Shown: one piece after another, positions 26,354 through 33,850 of the stretch
Numbering within the stretch: position 1 is the stretch's first letter
Layout: the number at the start of each line of letters is the position of its first letter
Assembly: GCA_012521465.1 (NCBI GenBank)
Contig: JAAYMI010000161.1
Location: forward strand, 1 to 36,377
Direction of reading: 5' to 3'
Length of the DNA stretch: 36,377 nt
Source: Bacillota bacterium
Lineage (GTDB): Bacteria > Bacillota > Limnochordia > Darwinibacteriales > Darwinibacteriaceae
The notes under the pieces: model-generated
What the model was told of the DNA's origin: nothing
Database searches by the model: none
The model's input: only the letters and a program-made list of their open reading frames with translations
Translations under genes and position numbers: made by a program

Positions 26354-26574
26354 TTGTCCAGCTCATCAGGGGAGAGTTTTGTAATCTGCTGATAAGATGA
26401 CCAAATACCTGCGGCGGCGCCCACAAAAATGAAAAGAAGCGTGAAAATTATCCTCGTGCCTAACACCCGGTCCATATACAGTCCAAGCAATACACCGATC
26501 AAGACCGCGAAAAATATGGTGAGCCCGATTTGGGTGACGAGCCCGAGATACTTCCACGCACTGTTTTTCGCCAA
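26350..26574 (-). CDS. atpZ: AtpZ/AtpI family membrane protein
   Basis: A 74-residue protein with two membrane helices (about 12-32 and 42-60) and the pattern LGLYMDR...TIIF-like...GIWSSYQQI, resembling the AtpZ (ATPase gene 1) family. In alkaliphilic Bacillus AtpZ and AtpI form a complex linked to Mg2+ supply and synthase assembly. Start is TTG 26574 with GAGGG upstream. It heads the atp operon, and its stop overlaps atpI. Confidence 0.8.
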   Translation of the reverse strand: MAKNSAWKYLGLVTQIGLTIFFAVLIGVLLGLYMDRVLGTRIIFTLLFIFVGAAAGIWSSYQQITKLSPDELDK

Positions 26575-26720
26575 TCCACACCCTCGCTTTCTCTCTTGCG
26601 GGAGAGAGTCTCCGAATTATTTCCACATGGGGGCAGGTTTTCCTCCTCCAAACTGGAGAGGATTATGCCTGCGGCAGCAGAATCAGATTATGAACCAAGC
26701 CGGAAAGGGATAGTATTAGT
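26575..26720. other. Divergent atpZ/rimO intergenic region
   Basis: 146 bases with two hairpins: a perfect 7-bp stem CTCTCTT/GAGAGAG-type at 26591-26608 in the atpZ leader, and a bulged 8-bp stem at 26641-26662 (TCCT-C-CTCC / GGAGAGGA). Neither is followed by a U tract. Promoters for both operons must lie here, but I could not pick a convincing -35/-10 pair. Confidence 0.5.
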
Positions 26721-28052
26721 ATGGCAGTTAAAGTAGGCATCGTATCACTAGGATGTGCCAAGAATCTAGTTGACAGCGAGATCATGCTCGGCCGCCTACG
26801 GGAGCACGGCTGCGAAATCGTGGCAGACGCAGGGCAGGCAGACTATGTCGTGGTTAACACATGCGGTTTTATTGGCCCTGCTAAAGAGGAGTCCATTGAG
26901 ACGATTCTGGAAATGGCTGAACTCAAAGAGCGCGGCCGCTGCAGGGGCCTAATCGTCAGTGGGTGCCTGGTACAGCGCTACGCAGATGAGCTTTTCGACG
27001 AACTGCCTGAGGTAGATGCGTTCCTTGGTACAAACGAACTGGATAAGATCGACGACGTGATATCCGATATCGAGGCAGGCCGCCGCATCAAATTGGTCGG
27101 CAGCGGTTTTTATGACTATGACCAGCCAGTAAGGCGGTTGCTCACCACTGGTCATCTGGCATACCTGAAAATTGCCGAAGGCTGCAACCACCGCTGCGCT
27201 TTTTGTGTGATTCCCCAAATCCGCGGCAAGTTCCGCAGTCGCCATCCCCAATCACTTGTGCAGGAGGCAGTAAGTCTGCGCACCCAGGGTGTGCAGGAGC
27301 TGCTTGTGATCGCCCAAGACACAACGGCATACGGCCGGGATTTGGAGAGAGTTTCGCTCGCCTCTCTGCTAGAGGAAATACTGGCTGTGGGCTTTCCCTG
27401 GGTGCGGCTGCTCTACACCTATCCCACGTCGCTTGGCGAGGACGTTCTAGAACTGTTGAGCAGGGAGAATACGCTGGTGAAGTACGTCGATCTACCCCTA
27501 CAGCACGTGTCAAGGCGTGTTCTGAGGGCGATGGATCGGCCGGGAGACTACCGGTCTACAATGGAGCTGCTGAACACCATTAGGCGGCAAGTGCCGCGGG
27601 TCTTTATCCGAAGTTCCTTTATCGTGGGTTTTCCCGGGGAAACAGAGGAAGATTTTGCAGAGCTGATTAAGTTTCTAGAAGAAGCGCGCCTCAATCATGT
27701 CGGGATCTTCCAATATTCACCGGAAGAAGGTTCAAAGGCAGCGGCGATGTCAGATCAGGTACCTGATGAGCTGAAGCAGGAGCGGTACCAAGAGGCCATG
27801 GCTGTTCAGCAGCGTATCAGTAGGGAACTTAATGAGGAGCTCGTAGGGCAGGAGCTGGACGTGATGATCGACGGTGTATCGGAAGAGTCCGAGCTTGTCC
27901 TGGTTGGTCGGCATCAGGGTCAGGCACCGGAGGTAGATGGGGTGGTGTATCTGGGCATGCCAGAGAATGCGCCGCACCCGGGGGATCTTGTCAGGGTCCG
28001 CATCGTGGAAGCGCACACCTATGACTTGGTTGGGGAGGTGGTAGGACCGTGA
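26721..28052 (+). CDS. rimO: Ribosomal protein S12 (Asp) methylthiotransferase RimO
   Basis: Radical-SAM enzyme that methylthiolates an Asp of ribosomal protein S12. The 443-residue protein has the three domains of the family: N-terminal MTTase domain with cluster ligands C12, C48 and C82, the radical-SAM domain with C155-x3-C159-x2-C162, and a C-terminal TRAM domain. The opening SLGCAKNLVDSE is the RimO signature, distinguishing it from MiaB. GGAAAGGGA lies upstream at a rather long spacing. Its stop overlaps the pgsA start (GTGA), matching the common rimO-pgsA pairing in Bacillota. Confidence 0.96.
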   Translation: MAVKVGIVSLGCAKNLVDSEIMLGRLREHGCEIVADAGQADYVVVNTCGFIGPAKEESIETILEMAELKERGRCRGLIVSGCLVQRYADELFDELPEVDAFLGTNELDKIDDVISDIEAGRRIKLVGSGFYDYDQPVRRLLTTGHLAYLKIAEGCNHRCAFCVIPQIRGKFRSRHPQSLVQEAVSLRTQGVQELLVIAQDTTAYGRDLERVSLASLLEEILAVGFPWVRLLYTYPTSLGEDVLELLSRENTLVKYVDLPLQHVSRRVLRAMDRPGDYRSTMELLNTIRRQVPRVFIRSSFIVGFPGETEEDFAELIKFLEEARLNHVGIFQYSPEEGSKAAAMSDQVPDELKQERYQEAMAVQQRISRELNEELVGQELDVMIDGVSEESELVLVGRHQGQAPEVDGVVYLGMPENAPHPGDLVRVRIVEAHTYDLVGEVVGP

Positions 28053-28570
28053 ACCTGGCCAATTGGTTGACTCTGTTTCGGCTGCTTTTGGTGCCCATAT
28101 TTACGTTTGCGGTGCTCTTAGACGTACCCGGTGGGCCCTACATTGGGGCAGTGGTATTTACCATAGCTTCGATCACTGATGGCTTGGATGGATATATTGC
28201 CCGAGCCCGCAAAGAAGTGACGAGGTTTGGCAAACTGATGGACCCCATTGCCGACAAACTCCTGATCACTGCGGCTCTGCTGTGCCTGGTGCAGCTCGGC
28301 AAGGTGACTGCGTGGCCGGCTCTACTTATAATCGGTCGAGAGTTTGCAGTATCGGGGCTGCGCATGATTGCCGCCAGCGATGGAATTATCATTAGTGCAT
28401 CTAAGTGGGGGAAAGTTAAGACAGTCTCGCAGATTATCATGGTCCTAGCCCTTTTGCTTCAGAGGCCTTGGGCGGATCTCTTTCTCTGGCTGACGGTGGT
28501 TGTGACGGTGATTTCGGGTGTACACTATTTCCTCCAAGCCCAGGATATTCTGAGAAGTTCAATGAAATAG
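28049..28570 (+). CDS. pgsA: CDP-diacylglycerol:glycerol-3-phosphate 3-phosphatidyltransferase PgsA
   Basis: Integral membrane enzyme of phosphatidylglycerol synthesis. The 173-residue protein has several hydrophobic segments and the complete CDP-alcohol phosphotransferase motif D-G-x2-A-R-x8-G-x3-D-x3-D in DGYIARA...FGKLMDPIADK. The opening NLANWLTLFRLLLVP is typical. GTG 28049 overlaps the rimO stop. In Bacillus cinA and recA follow pgsA; here cinA is about 5 kb further on and recA is not in the window. Confidence 0.95.
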   Translation: MNLANWLTLFRLLLVPIFTFAVLLDVPGGPYIGAVVFTIASITDGLDGYIARARKEVTRFGKLMDPIADKLLITAALLCLVQLGKVTAWPALLIIGREFAVSGLRMIAASDGIIISASKWGKVKTVSQIIMVLALLLQRPWADLFLWLTVVVTVISGVHYFLQAQDILRSSMK

Positions 28571-28647
28571 TGTGTTATAATATTGATGCTGGTGAGCCTC
28601 ATTTTCCGAGCGCAGCCGGCATCATTTATGCGCCTATAATAACACAC
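28570..28647. repeat. 78-base imperfect palindrome downstream of pgsA
   Basis: Outer arms GTGTGTTATAATA (28570-28582) and TATAATAACACAC (28635-28647) are complementary except at one base. Inner arms TGATGCTGG (28584-28592) and CCGGCATCA (28616-28624) pair over nine positions with one G-T. A 23-base apical loop remains. The element starts on the last base of the pgsA stop. No U tract follows. It may be a structured RNA leader of the next operon or a DNA operator. Confidence 0.55.
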
Positions 28648-28673
28648 ATAAGTACGCTAAGGAAGGGCAGGTC

Positions 28674-29222
28674 ATGGAGATCAGACGCATTAAGGTCCAT
28701 ATCGTGTTGATCAGTTTCATACTGATGCTCATACTGGGGATAGCAGCTCGCAGTTTTTTCCACACCACGAGAGTGGTTGAGCCACTCCAGAGGAGCATTG
28801 AGGCTGTGCCAGGCGTGAGCCAGGTTACACTTGTGCAGAGTGGGCACGGACAAGCTGTGCGGATCGCCCTCAAGGAGGATGCCCGCTTGGCAGAAACGCT
28901 CCCTGCCGTGCAGCAGATCCTACAAGCGTACGGTGGGCACTTCGCTCTCGAAATCCTCGATAACCCGACCTTTAAGGCCCGGGAAGCGCTGCGCCGTATG
29001 ATGTTTGTCGTAGAAGAAGCCGTCGCACAGGGCGGTTTTCAAGCGATGGAGGAAGAGATCTCTGAGATTGCCCGGGAGTTCGGACAAGAACTGATTCTGG
29101 CCATGGACCGGAGCTATATCTACTTGCAGCTCAATGACACAGAAGGCTGTTTGCGGCGAGTGATCAGTCGTGGCAGCGCGGACACCGTGCGGACCGTGGC
29201 TGGGACGGAGGTGGGCTCATGA
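28674..29222 (+). CDS. Membrane-anchored protein of unknown function, coupled to FtsH-like protease
   Basis: Not recognised. The 182-residue protein has a basic start, one membrane segment (about 8-28), then a soluble part: a small alpha/beta-looking region (about 32-100, with PGVSQVTLVQSG) and a helical, Glu-rich region (about 103-145), ending in a short beta-like stretch (RSYIYLQLND). ATG 28674 has GGAAGGG six bases upstream. Its stop overlaps the protease start (ATGA), so the two are made together. A natural guess is an adaptor, regulator or substrate of the protease, but nothing in the sequence proves it. Confidence 0.8.
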   Translation: MEIRRIKVHIVLISFILMLILGIAARSFFHTTRVVEPLQRSIEAVPGVSQVTLVQSGHGQAVRIALKEDARLAETLPAVQQILQAYGGHFALEILDNPTFKAREALRRMMFVVEEAVAQGGFQAMEEEISEIAREFGQELILAMDRSYIYLQLNDTEGCLRRVISRGSADTVRTVAGTEVGS

Positions 29223-30715
29223 GAAGGTATATCGTGGAAGTGGTGATCGGGATCGGACTGGCCGCGGTGGTGCTGGGGTTTCTCGCAGGCCTCGACCTTA
29301 CGCCGCTGCTTTTGGGCGGTGGTTTTGCGGTACTGCTGAAACTCGCACTTGATGGGCGAGCCCCTCTTGGAAGACCATTTGAGGCAATCAGCGCAAGACA
29401 GAGCAAGGGTGTGCTTCCCCAGGTTACCTTTGCGGACGTGGGTGGACAGGACGCGGCGAAGCGTGAACTGATGGAAGCATTAGCTTTCCTGAAGCGAGAC
29501 AGCCTCAGCAAGAAGCTTGGTATTCGGCCTGTGAAAGGCATTCTCTTAGTCGGACCGCCGGGGACAGGAAAAACCCTGATGGCAAAGGCGGCAGCCAATT
29601 ACACTGATTCAGTGTTTGTATCAGCCTCTGGCTCTCAGTTTGTGGAAATGTACGCCGGGGTGGGTGCTCAGCGAGTTCGCAGGTTATTCAAGCAGGCTGC
29701 TTCCCTCGCTGAGCAGCAGGGCAAGCGCAGCTGTGTGGTGTTTATCGACGAAATCGATGTGCTCGGTGCCAGGCGTGGCAGCCACCACGGCCACATGGAG
29801 TACGATCAGACCTTGAATGAGCTTCTTACTCAGCTCGACGGAATCGATAGCAGCCGTGAAGTCCAGACCTTGATCGTGGCTGCGACCAACCGCCCCGACA
29901 TTCTCGATCCAGCGCTCCTGCGACCTGGCCGGTTTGACCGCATTGTTCGTGTCGACCTACCTGACAAGCACGGGCGCCTGCGTATCCTGCAAATCCACGC
30001 CAAGGGCAAACCCTTCGCTCCGGAGGTAGATTTGGAACGGATTGCCCAGGAAACATACGGTTTCTCTGGTGCGCACCTGGAGAATGTGCTGAACGAAGCA
30101 GCCATTAATGCTCTGCGTCGATCGAGTGAGGTCATTGAACCTTCAGACATTCAAGAGGCGATCGAGAAGGTCATGCTCGGCGAAAAGCTTGACCGCACTC
30201 CTACTGCAGCGGAGCGCAGGCGGATTGCCTATCACGAGGCGGGTCACGCCATGATGGCAGAACACAACCGTCCGGGGGCGGTGTCCTCGATCACAATCGC
30301 GTCCCGGGGAAATGCCTTGGGCTACATCCGCCAGAGTCCCACGGCTGACCAGTATCTGCAGACCCGCGATGAGCTGGTAGCGGGCATACAAGTGTGTGTG
30401 GCCGGGGCTGTAAGCGAAGAGCTGTTCTTAGGGCAACGGTCCACCGGTGCTCTAGGAGACATCAAGCAAGCATCTGAAATCGCGAAGCGCATGGTTTTTG
30501 CGGGTCTGTCGCCCTTGGGGATTGTGGGCTCAGATCTGCCGGGCAGTATCCTCCACGAGGCGGTTACAGAAATAATCCGCGTTCAGGAACAGGTTGTTCG
30601 AGCTTACTTGACTGAATACGGAGCTCAGGTGAGGGCTGTTGCGGAGTACCTCTTAGAGCACGACAGTATTACAGGTGAGCAGTTTAGGGGGTTCTTGGAA
30701 AGACTCGCTTCCTAG
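29219..30715 (+). CDS. Compact FtsH-like membrane AAA+ zinc metalloprotease
   Basis: Membrane-bound ATP-dependent protease of the FtsH group, 498 residues against about 610-650 for housekeeping FtsH. Two hydrophobic segments (about 4-23 and 28-44) are joined by only a few residues, so the usual extracytoplasmic domain is missing. The AAA+ domain is intact: Walker A G112-PPGTG-K118-T, pore loop with FVEMYAGVG, Walker B CVVFIDEID, second region of homology with RPGRFDR. The protease domain has H339-E-A-G-H343 and a third-ligand D414 in STGALGDIKQAS. The C-terminal part is also short. Probably a specialised paralogue of FtsH rather than the main one. The stop overlaps the convergent DUF441 gene by four bases. 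Confidence 0.88.
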   Translation: MRRYIVEVVIGIGLAAVVLGFLAGLDLTPLLLGGGFAVLLKLALDGRAPLGRPFEAISARQSKGVLPQVTFADVGGQDAAKRELMEALAFLKRDSLSKKLGIRPVKGILLVGPPGTGKTLMAKAAANYTDSVFVSASGSQFVEMYAGVGAQRVRRLFKQAASLAEQQGKRSCVVFIDEIDVLGARRGSHHGHMEYDQTLNELLTQLDGIDSSREVQTLIVAATNRPDILDPALLRPGRFDRIVRVDLPDKHGRLRILQIHAKGKPFAPEVDLERIAQETYGFSGAHLENVLNEAAINALRRSSEVIEPSDIQEAIEKVMLGEKLDRTPTAAERRRIAYHEAGHAMMAEHNRPGAVSSITIASRGNALGYIRQSPTADQYLQTRDELVAGIQVCVAGAVSEELFLGQRSTGALGDIKQASEIAKRMVFAGLSPLGIVGSDLPGSILHEAVTEIIRVQEQVVRAYLTEYGAQVRAVAEYLLEHDSITGEQFRGFLERLAS

Positions 30716-31164
30716 CCACTCCACTGCAGGAGGCTCACTAGTACAGCCGTAATGCCGGCTGCCATAATGGGGCCTACAGGGATGCCGCCCAAGAACCAGA
30801 CGCCCAGCATCACTCCGACCAGGATGCCAGGGATTACTTCCGGCTGGAGGATGACCATGTCCAGGCCCTGGCTGTTGAGGTAAGAACCAAGCATGCCGCC
30901 AAGAACGGCAATGAGTCCCACGGGCGTCCACAGCGATGCGGCGAGGGATTTGAGGGTGACTTTGCCCGAGGCGAACGGGACCAGAATAGACATGGTCAAG
31001 CACAACAGACCGAGTTCCACTCCTCGTCGTTCCACGACAGGGAGAAGGCGTTCGAGATTTAGAAGCCCCAGCACCAACACGATTCCCGATCCAGCAGCCA
31101 GCAAATTGTTCTTGGTTAACACACCGATTAGGAATATAATTAAAAGAGGCAGAGACTGAGACAT
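30712..31164 (-). CDS. DUF441 family membrane protein
   Basis: A 150-residue protein with four or five hydrophobic segments and the pattern of the DUF441 (E. coli YeaL, Bacillus YtwI) family: LIIFLIGVLTKNNLLAA near the start, LVPFASGKVT and TPVGLIAVLGGMLGSYLN in the middle, and PGILVGVMLGV...GGIPVGPIMAAGI near the end. Function is unknown. ATG 31164 has GGGAGGG upstream on the minus strand. It is convergent with the FtsH-like gene, overlapping by four bases, so no terminator separates them. Confidence 0.87.
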   Translation of the reverse strand: MSQSLPLLIIFLIGVLTKNNLLAAGSGIVLVLGLLNLERLLPVVERRGVELGLLCLTMSILVPFASGKVTLKSLAASLWTPVGLIAVLGGMLGSYLNSQGLDMVILQPEVIPGILVGVMLGVWFLGGIPVGPIMAAGITAVLVSLLQWSG

Positions 31165-31268
31165 GTCGATCCCTCCCGCCTAATTCTATTCCTGGAAACG
31201 GTACGTATGAAAGGTGTTGTTTAACCATCTCGGAAACATCCATTCTTCATCAGATTCAAACCAATCAA

Positions 31269-31679
31269 GTGCTAATGACGTCCCTGGTGGCGTGGGCAAT
31301 TGCCCAGGGGTTGAAGCTAATTACTTGGGCCGCAGCGGCGCGCGAGTGGAACTTCAAGCGGTTGGTGGAACCGGGAGGTATGCCCAGTTCTCACAGTGCC
31401 TTTGTCACCTCTCTGTCTACTGCAGTAGGGATCGAACTGGGATTTGATTCAGTCATTTTTGCTCTAGCGGCGGCTTTCGCGGTGGTGGTGATGTACGATG
31501 CATCTGGGGTGCGCCGCGCCGCGGGCAGGCAGGCTAAAGTCCTTAATGCCATTTTGGAAGACTTAAACAGGCGGGAGCTCCATCCCGAACGCTTGCGCGA
31601 GCTGCTGGGACATACCCCGTTCGAGGTGTTGGTGGGAGCCCTGTTGGGAGTTGTGGTAGCTGTATGGCGGATGAGGTGA
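31269..31679 (+). CDS. yuiD: Divergent PAP2 family protein (YuiD type)
   Basis: Small membrane protein related to acid phosphatase/vanadium haloperoxidases. It has the family motifs PGGMPSSHSA, MYDASGVRRAAGRQA and LLGHTPFEVLVGALLG; 136 residues from GTG 31269. The start is uncertain: neither GTG 31269 nor ATG 31275 has a ribosome site. The frame stays open well upstream and the residues just before (ILHQIQTNQ) look like the usual family N-terminus, but no ATG, GTG or TTG occurs there. An ATT or ATC start (31242 or 31227, the latter after AAAGGTG) is possible. A strong terminator begins in the stop region. Confidence 0.85.
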   Translation: MLMTSLVAWAIAQGLKLITWAAAAREWNFKRLVEPGGMPSSHSAFVTSLSTAVGIELGFDSVIFALAAAFAVVVMYDASGVRRAAGRQAKVLNAILEDLNRRELHPERLRELLGHTPFEVLVGALLGVVVAVWRMR

Positions 31680-31712
31680 AGCACAGGCAATCAACCTGCG
31701 CTTCACCTTTTT
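31674..31712 (+). terminator. Terminator after the YuiD-type gene
   Basis: AGGTGAAGC pairs perfectly with GCTTCACCT, with an inner CAGG/CCTG stem separated by one mismatch and a seven-base loop, followed by a run of T (31708-31712). The left arm includes the stop codon. The convergent lipoprotein gene ends three bases beyond. Confidence 0.88.
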
Positions 31713-31714
31713 AC

Positions 31715-32704
31715 CTAGTGCGACAGCTGGACTGTAACGGGGACGGAGCGATATCCGGCGATGCCGGTATATCCCACCGCCGCGACGCTGTAAGTAACGG
31801 TGTCGGCATTCTCTGGAATGATTTCGTCTAGGTTGTGGAAGAAATGGGATTCTGCGACAGGCTGAGGCGTGAGGATGTACGGGCGTTCCAGAGGATCCGT
31901 CTGGCTGTAGACGAAATAACCGGTAACAAACGGATTGGGATGCGGATCCCAGGAGATCTGAACGTGGCTGCCCTGGAGCTGGGCCGTGACGTTCTGGGGA
32001 GCTTCAGGGATCATGAAGATGACAGCGTTCACAGTCAAGCTTTGGGTCATGGGCTGCCAATTCAGCAAGAGTTCCTGAGCTGATTGAACCTCGACCACCT
32101 GCCAGACACCTGGTGCGATGCGGTTTGCGGCGTGGAATGACTCCGTGTACAGCTCGATGAGGAGATCGTACGTCCCTGGTGCAAGGCTGAACACGTGGGT
32201 GATGGGCTCGTCCAGATCATCCCAGATCAACTCCGTGCGTTCATCATTGAAGTACACCCGGGCACGGCGGGCGTTCTGCCAGAGGGGAGAATCGCCCAAG
32301 TCGATTGTGAGATTGACGAACCCGTCACCGGGGCGGAGGGCTACTTCTACAAGCTGAGTGCCATTGGGCAGAACCTCAACTGTGTGGGGAGTGCTTTGGA
32401 ATTGGACCGTTCCCTCTGCGTCTAGCAGGAGGATGGTAAGCTCCCAGGTGCCAATGGGAAGCTCAACCTCGGCACTTAGGTCCAGTCCGATTACAGGTAC
32501 TTCCCACTCAAAAACGTGCTTGCCTCGAGCTACGACGATGCGGGCTTGTAGAATGCCCTCTCCTTGACCGCTCGCGATGGTACCCAAGACTGTGAGCTGT
32601 CCTTTCGTGTCCGCTGGAATACCGTCACCATGGGGAAGTGCGCAGCCCGCAAGCATGCAAAGGCAGACTGCTGCTGCGATCAGGATTTGGTAGGCTTTGT
32701 TCAA
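31715..32704 (-). CDS. Lipoprotein with a C-terminal fibronectin type III-like domain
   Basis: Predicted secreted, lipid-anchored protein of 329 residues. TTG 32704 is chosen: GAGGAGGTC precedes it and the product then begins NKAYQ followed by a hydrophobic core and the lipobox LAGC, with lipidated C21. After it come repeated beta-strand-rich segments of similar look (about 35-125 and 125-225, with ELPIGTWELTILLLD and LAPGTYDLLIELYTE at comparable places, suggesting two copies of one carboxypeptidase-regulatory or Ig-like fold), then an FN3-like domain (about 235-328, APQNVTAQ...ISWDPHPN...TYSVAAVG). No enzyme motif. Possibly a cell-surface binding or structural protein; function unknown. Confidence 0.8.
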   Translation of the reverse strand: MNKAYQILIAAAVCLCMLAGCALPHGDGIPADTKGQLTVLGTIASGQGEGILQARIVVARGKHVFEWEVPVIGLDLSAEVELPIGTWELTILLLDAEGTVQFQSTPHTVEVLPNGTQLVEVALRPGDGFVNLTIDLGDSPLWQNARRARVYFNDERTELIWDDLDEPITHVFSLAPGTYDLLIELYTESFHAANRIAPGVWQVVEVQSAQELLLNWQPMTQSLTVNAVIFMIPEAPQNVTAQLQGSHVQISWDPHPNPFVTGYFVYSQTDPLERPYILTPQPVAESHFFHNLDEIIPENADTVTYSVAAVGYTGIAGYRSVPVTVQLSH

Positions 32705-32768
32705 GGCAGGACCTCCTCGGCCTCCCTTGGGCAATCATATTATACTACATAATCGGAGGGGGATAAAG

Positions 32769-33845
32769 GTGGATAGACTAAATCTTCTGAAAACACTGTC
32801 GGAGGTCAACGGCATTCCTGGATTTGAGGGCGATGTCCGCAAGCTGATCTCGAAGCACGTCGAAGGAAAATGTGAGTTGCAGACAGACAACTTGGGCAGC
32901 CTGATCTGCGCGAAAACCGGTGCGAGTGATGGGCCGAAAATCATGATCCCGGCGCACATGGATGAAATTGGCTTCATGGTTCATGTCATCACTGACGAAG
33001 GGTTTATCCGCTTTATTCCCATGGGCGGCTGGTGGGATCAAGTGCTTCTCGGCCAACGCGTCCAGATAAAGACGAGTCACGGAATGGTCACAGGCGTCAT
33101 CGGCTCTAAGCCTCCTCATATCCTTAAAGAGGAAGAGAGAAGTAAGGTTGTCAAGAAGGACACCATGTTCATCGATGTGGGCGCCACAAGCAAGGCTCAG
33201 GCCATGGATGAGTTTCACATCCGTCCAGGTGACCCCATTTTCCCCGTCAGCCAGTTTGAGGTCCTCGCCAGCGGCAAAGTGGTGGCGGGTAAGGCATGGG
33301 ACGATCGGGCGGGCTGTGCTGCCCTAGTGGAACTGATCCATAGGTTGCAAGGCCAGGCGCACCCCAACACGGTCTATGCTGCAGCCACTGTTCAGGAAGA
33401 AGTGGGCCTGCGGGGTGCCAAGACTTCCACAGCAGTGGTATCTCCGGATATCGGGATTGCGCTCGACGTCGGCATCGCCGGGGATATGCCTGGCGTCAAG
33501 CCAGAAGAGAGTCCCCTGAGACTAGGAGAAGGTCCTGTGCTCTACGTGGCCGACGGTTCTGTGATCGCCCATTCAGGCTTGCGCCGCTTTGTAATCGCTG
33601 TGGCGGAAGAGCTGAGAATTCCGCTGCAGTTTGCGGCCCTGCTGGGTGGGGGAACGGACGCCGGTGAGATGCACCTCTTCGGCGCAGGCGTGCCCAGTTT
33701 GAGTCTGGGTGTTCCTGTGCGGTATGTTCACGCCCACACCGGCCTGATGCATCTAGACGACTATGAGAATCTGATCAAGCTCTTGGAGGGACTCGTCATG
33801 CGGCTTGATTGGGATGCAGTCAACGAAATTAAGCGCGGTGAGTGA
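32769..33845 (+). CDS. M42 family metallopeptidase (glutamyl/deblocking aminopeptidase type)
   Basis: Cytoplasmic di-metal aminopeptidase that forms tetrahedral complexes in this family. GTG 32769 follows GGAGGGGG (32755-32762) and gives 358 residues, the usual length. Metal and catalytic residues are visible: H63 (PAHMDE), D178 (WDDRAG), E210/E211 (QEEVG), D233 (ALDVG) and H321 (HAHTG). Bacillus YsdC and YtoP and clostridial CelM-type proteins belong here; the exact substrate cannot be read from sequence. It is followed by cinA with a few bases between stop and start. Confidence 0.93.
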   Translation: MDRLNLLKTLSEVNGIPGFEGDVRKLISKHVEGKCELQTDNLGSLICAKTGASDGPKIMIPAHMDEIGFMVHVITDEGFIRFIPMGGWWDQVLLGQRVQIKTSHGMVTGVIGSKPPHILKEEERSKVVKKDTMFIDVGATSKAQAMDEFHIRPGDPIFPVSQFEVLASGKVVAGKAWDDRAGCAALVELIHRLQGQAHPNTVYAAATVQEEVGLRGAKTSTAVVSPDIGIALDVGIAGDMPGVKPEESPLRLGEGPVLYVADGSVIAHSGLRRFVIAVAEELRIPLQFAALLGGGTDAGEMHLFGAGVPSLSLGVPVRYVHAHTGLMHLDDYENLIKLLEGLVMRLDWDAVNEIKRGE

Positions 33846-33850
33846 GGAAA

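Noticed and set aside
28576-28581. TATAAT within the palindrome as a sigma-A promoter
   Set aside because: No acceptable -35 hexamer 16-18 bases upstream; the same holds for the second TATAAT at 28635.
30653-31243. Minus-strand frame of 196 codons overlapping the DUF441 gene
   Set aside because: The DUF441 frame has membrane segments, family motifs and a ribosome site; this one has none.
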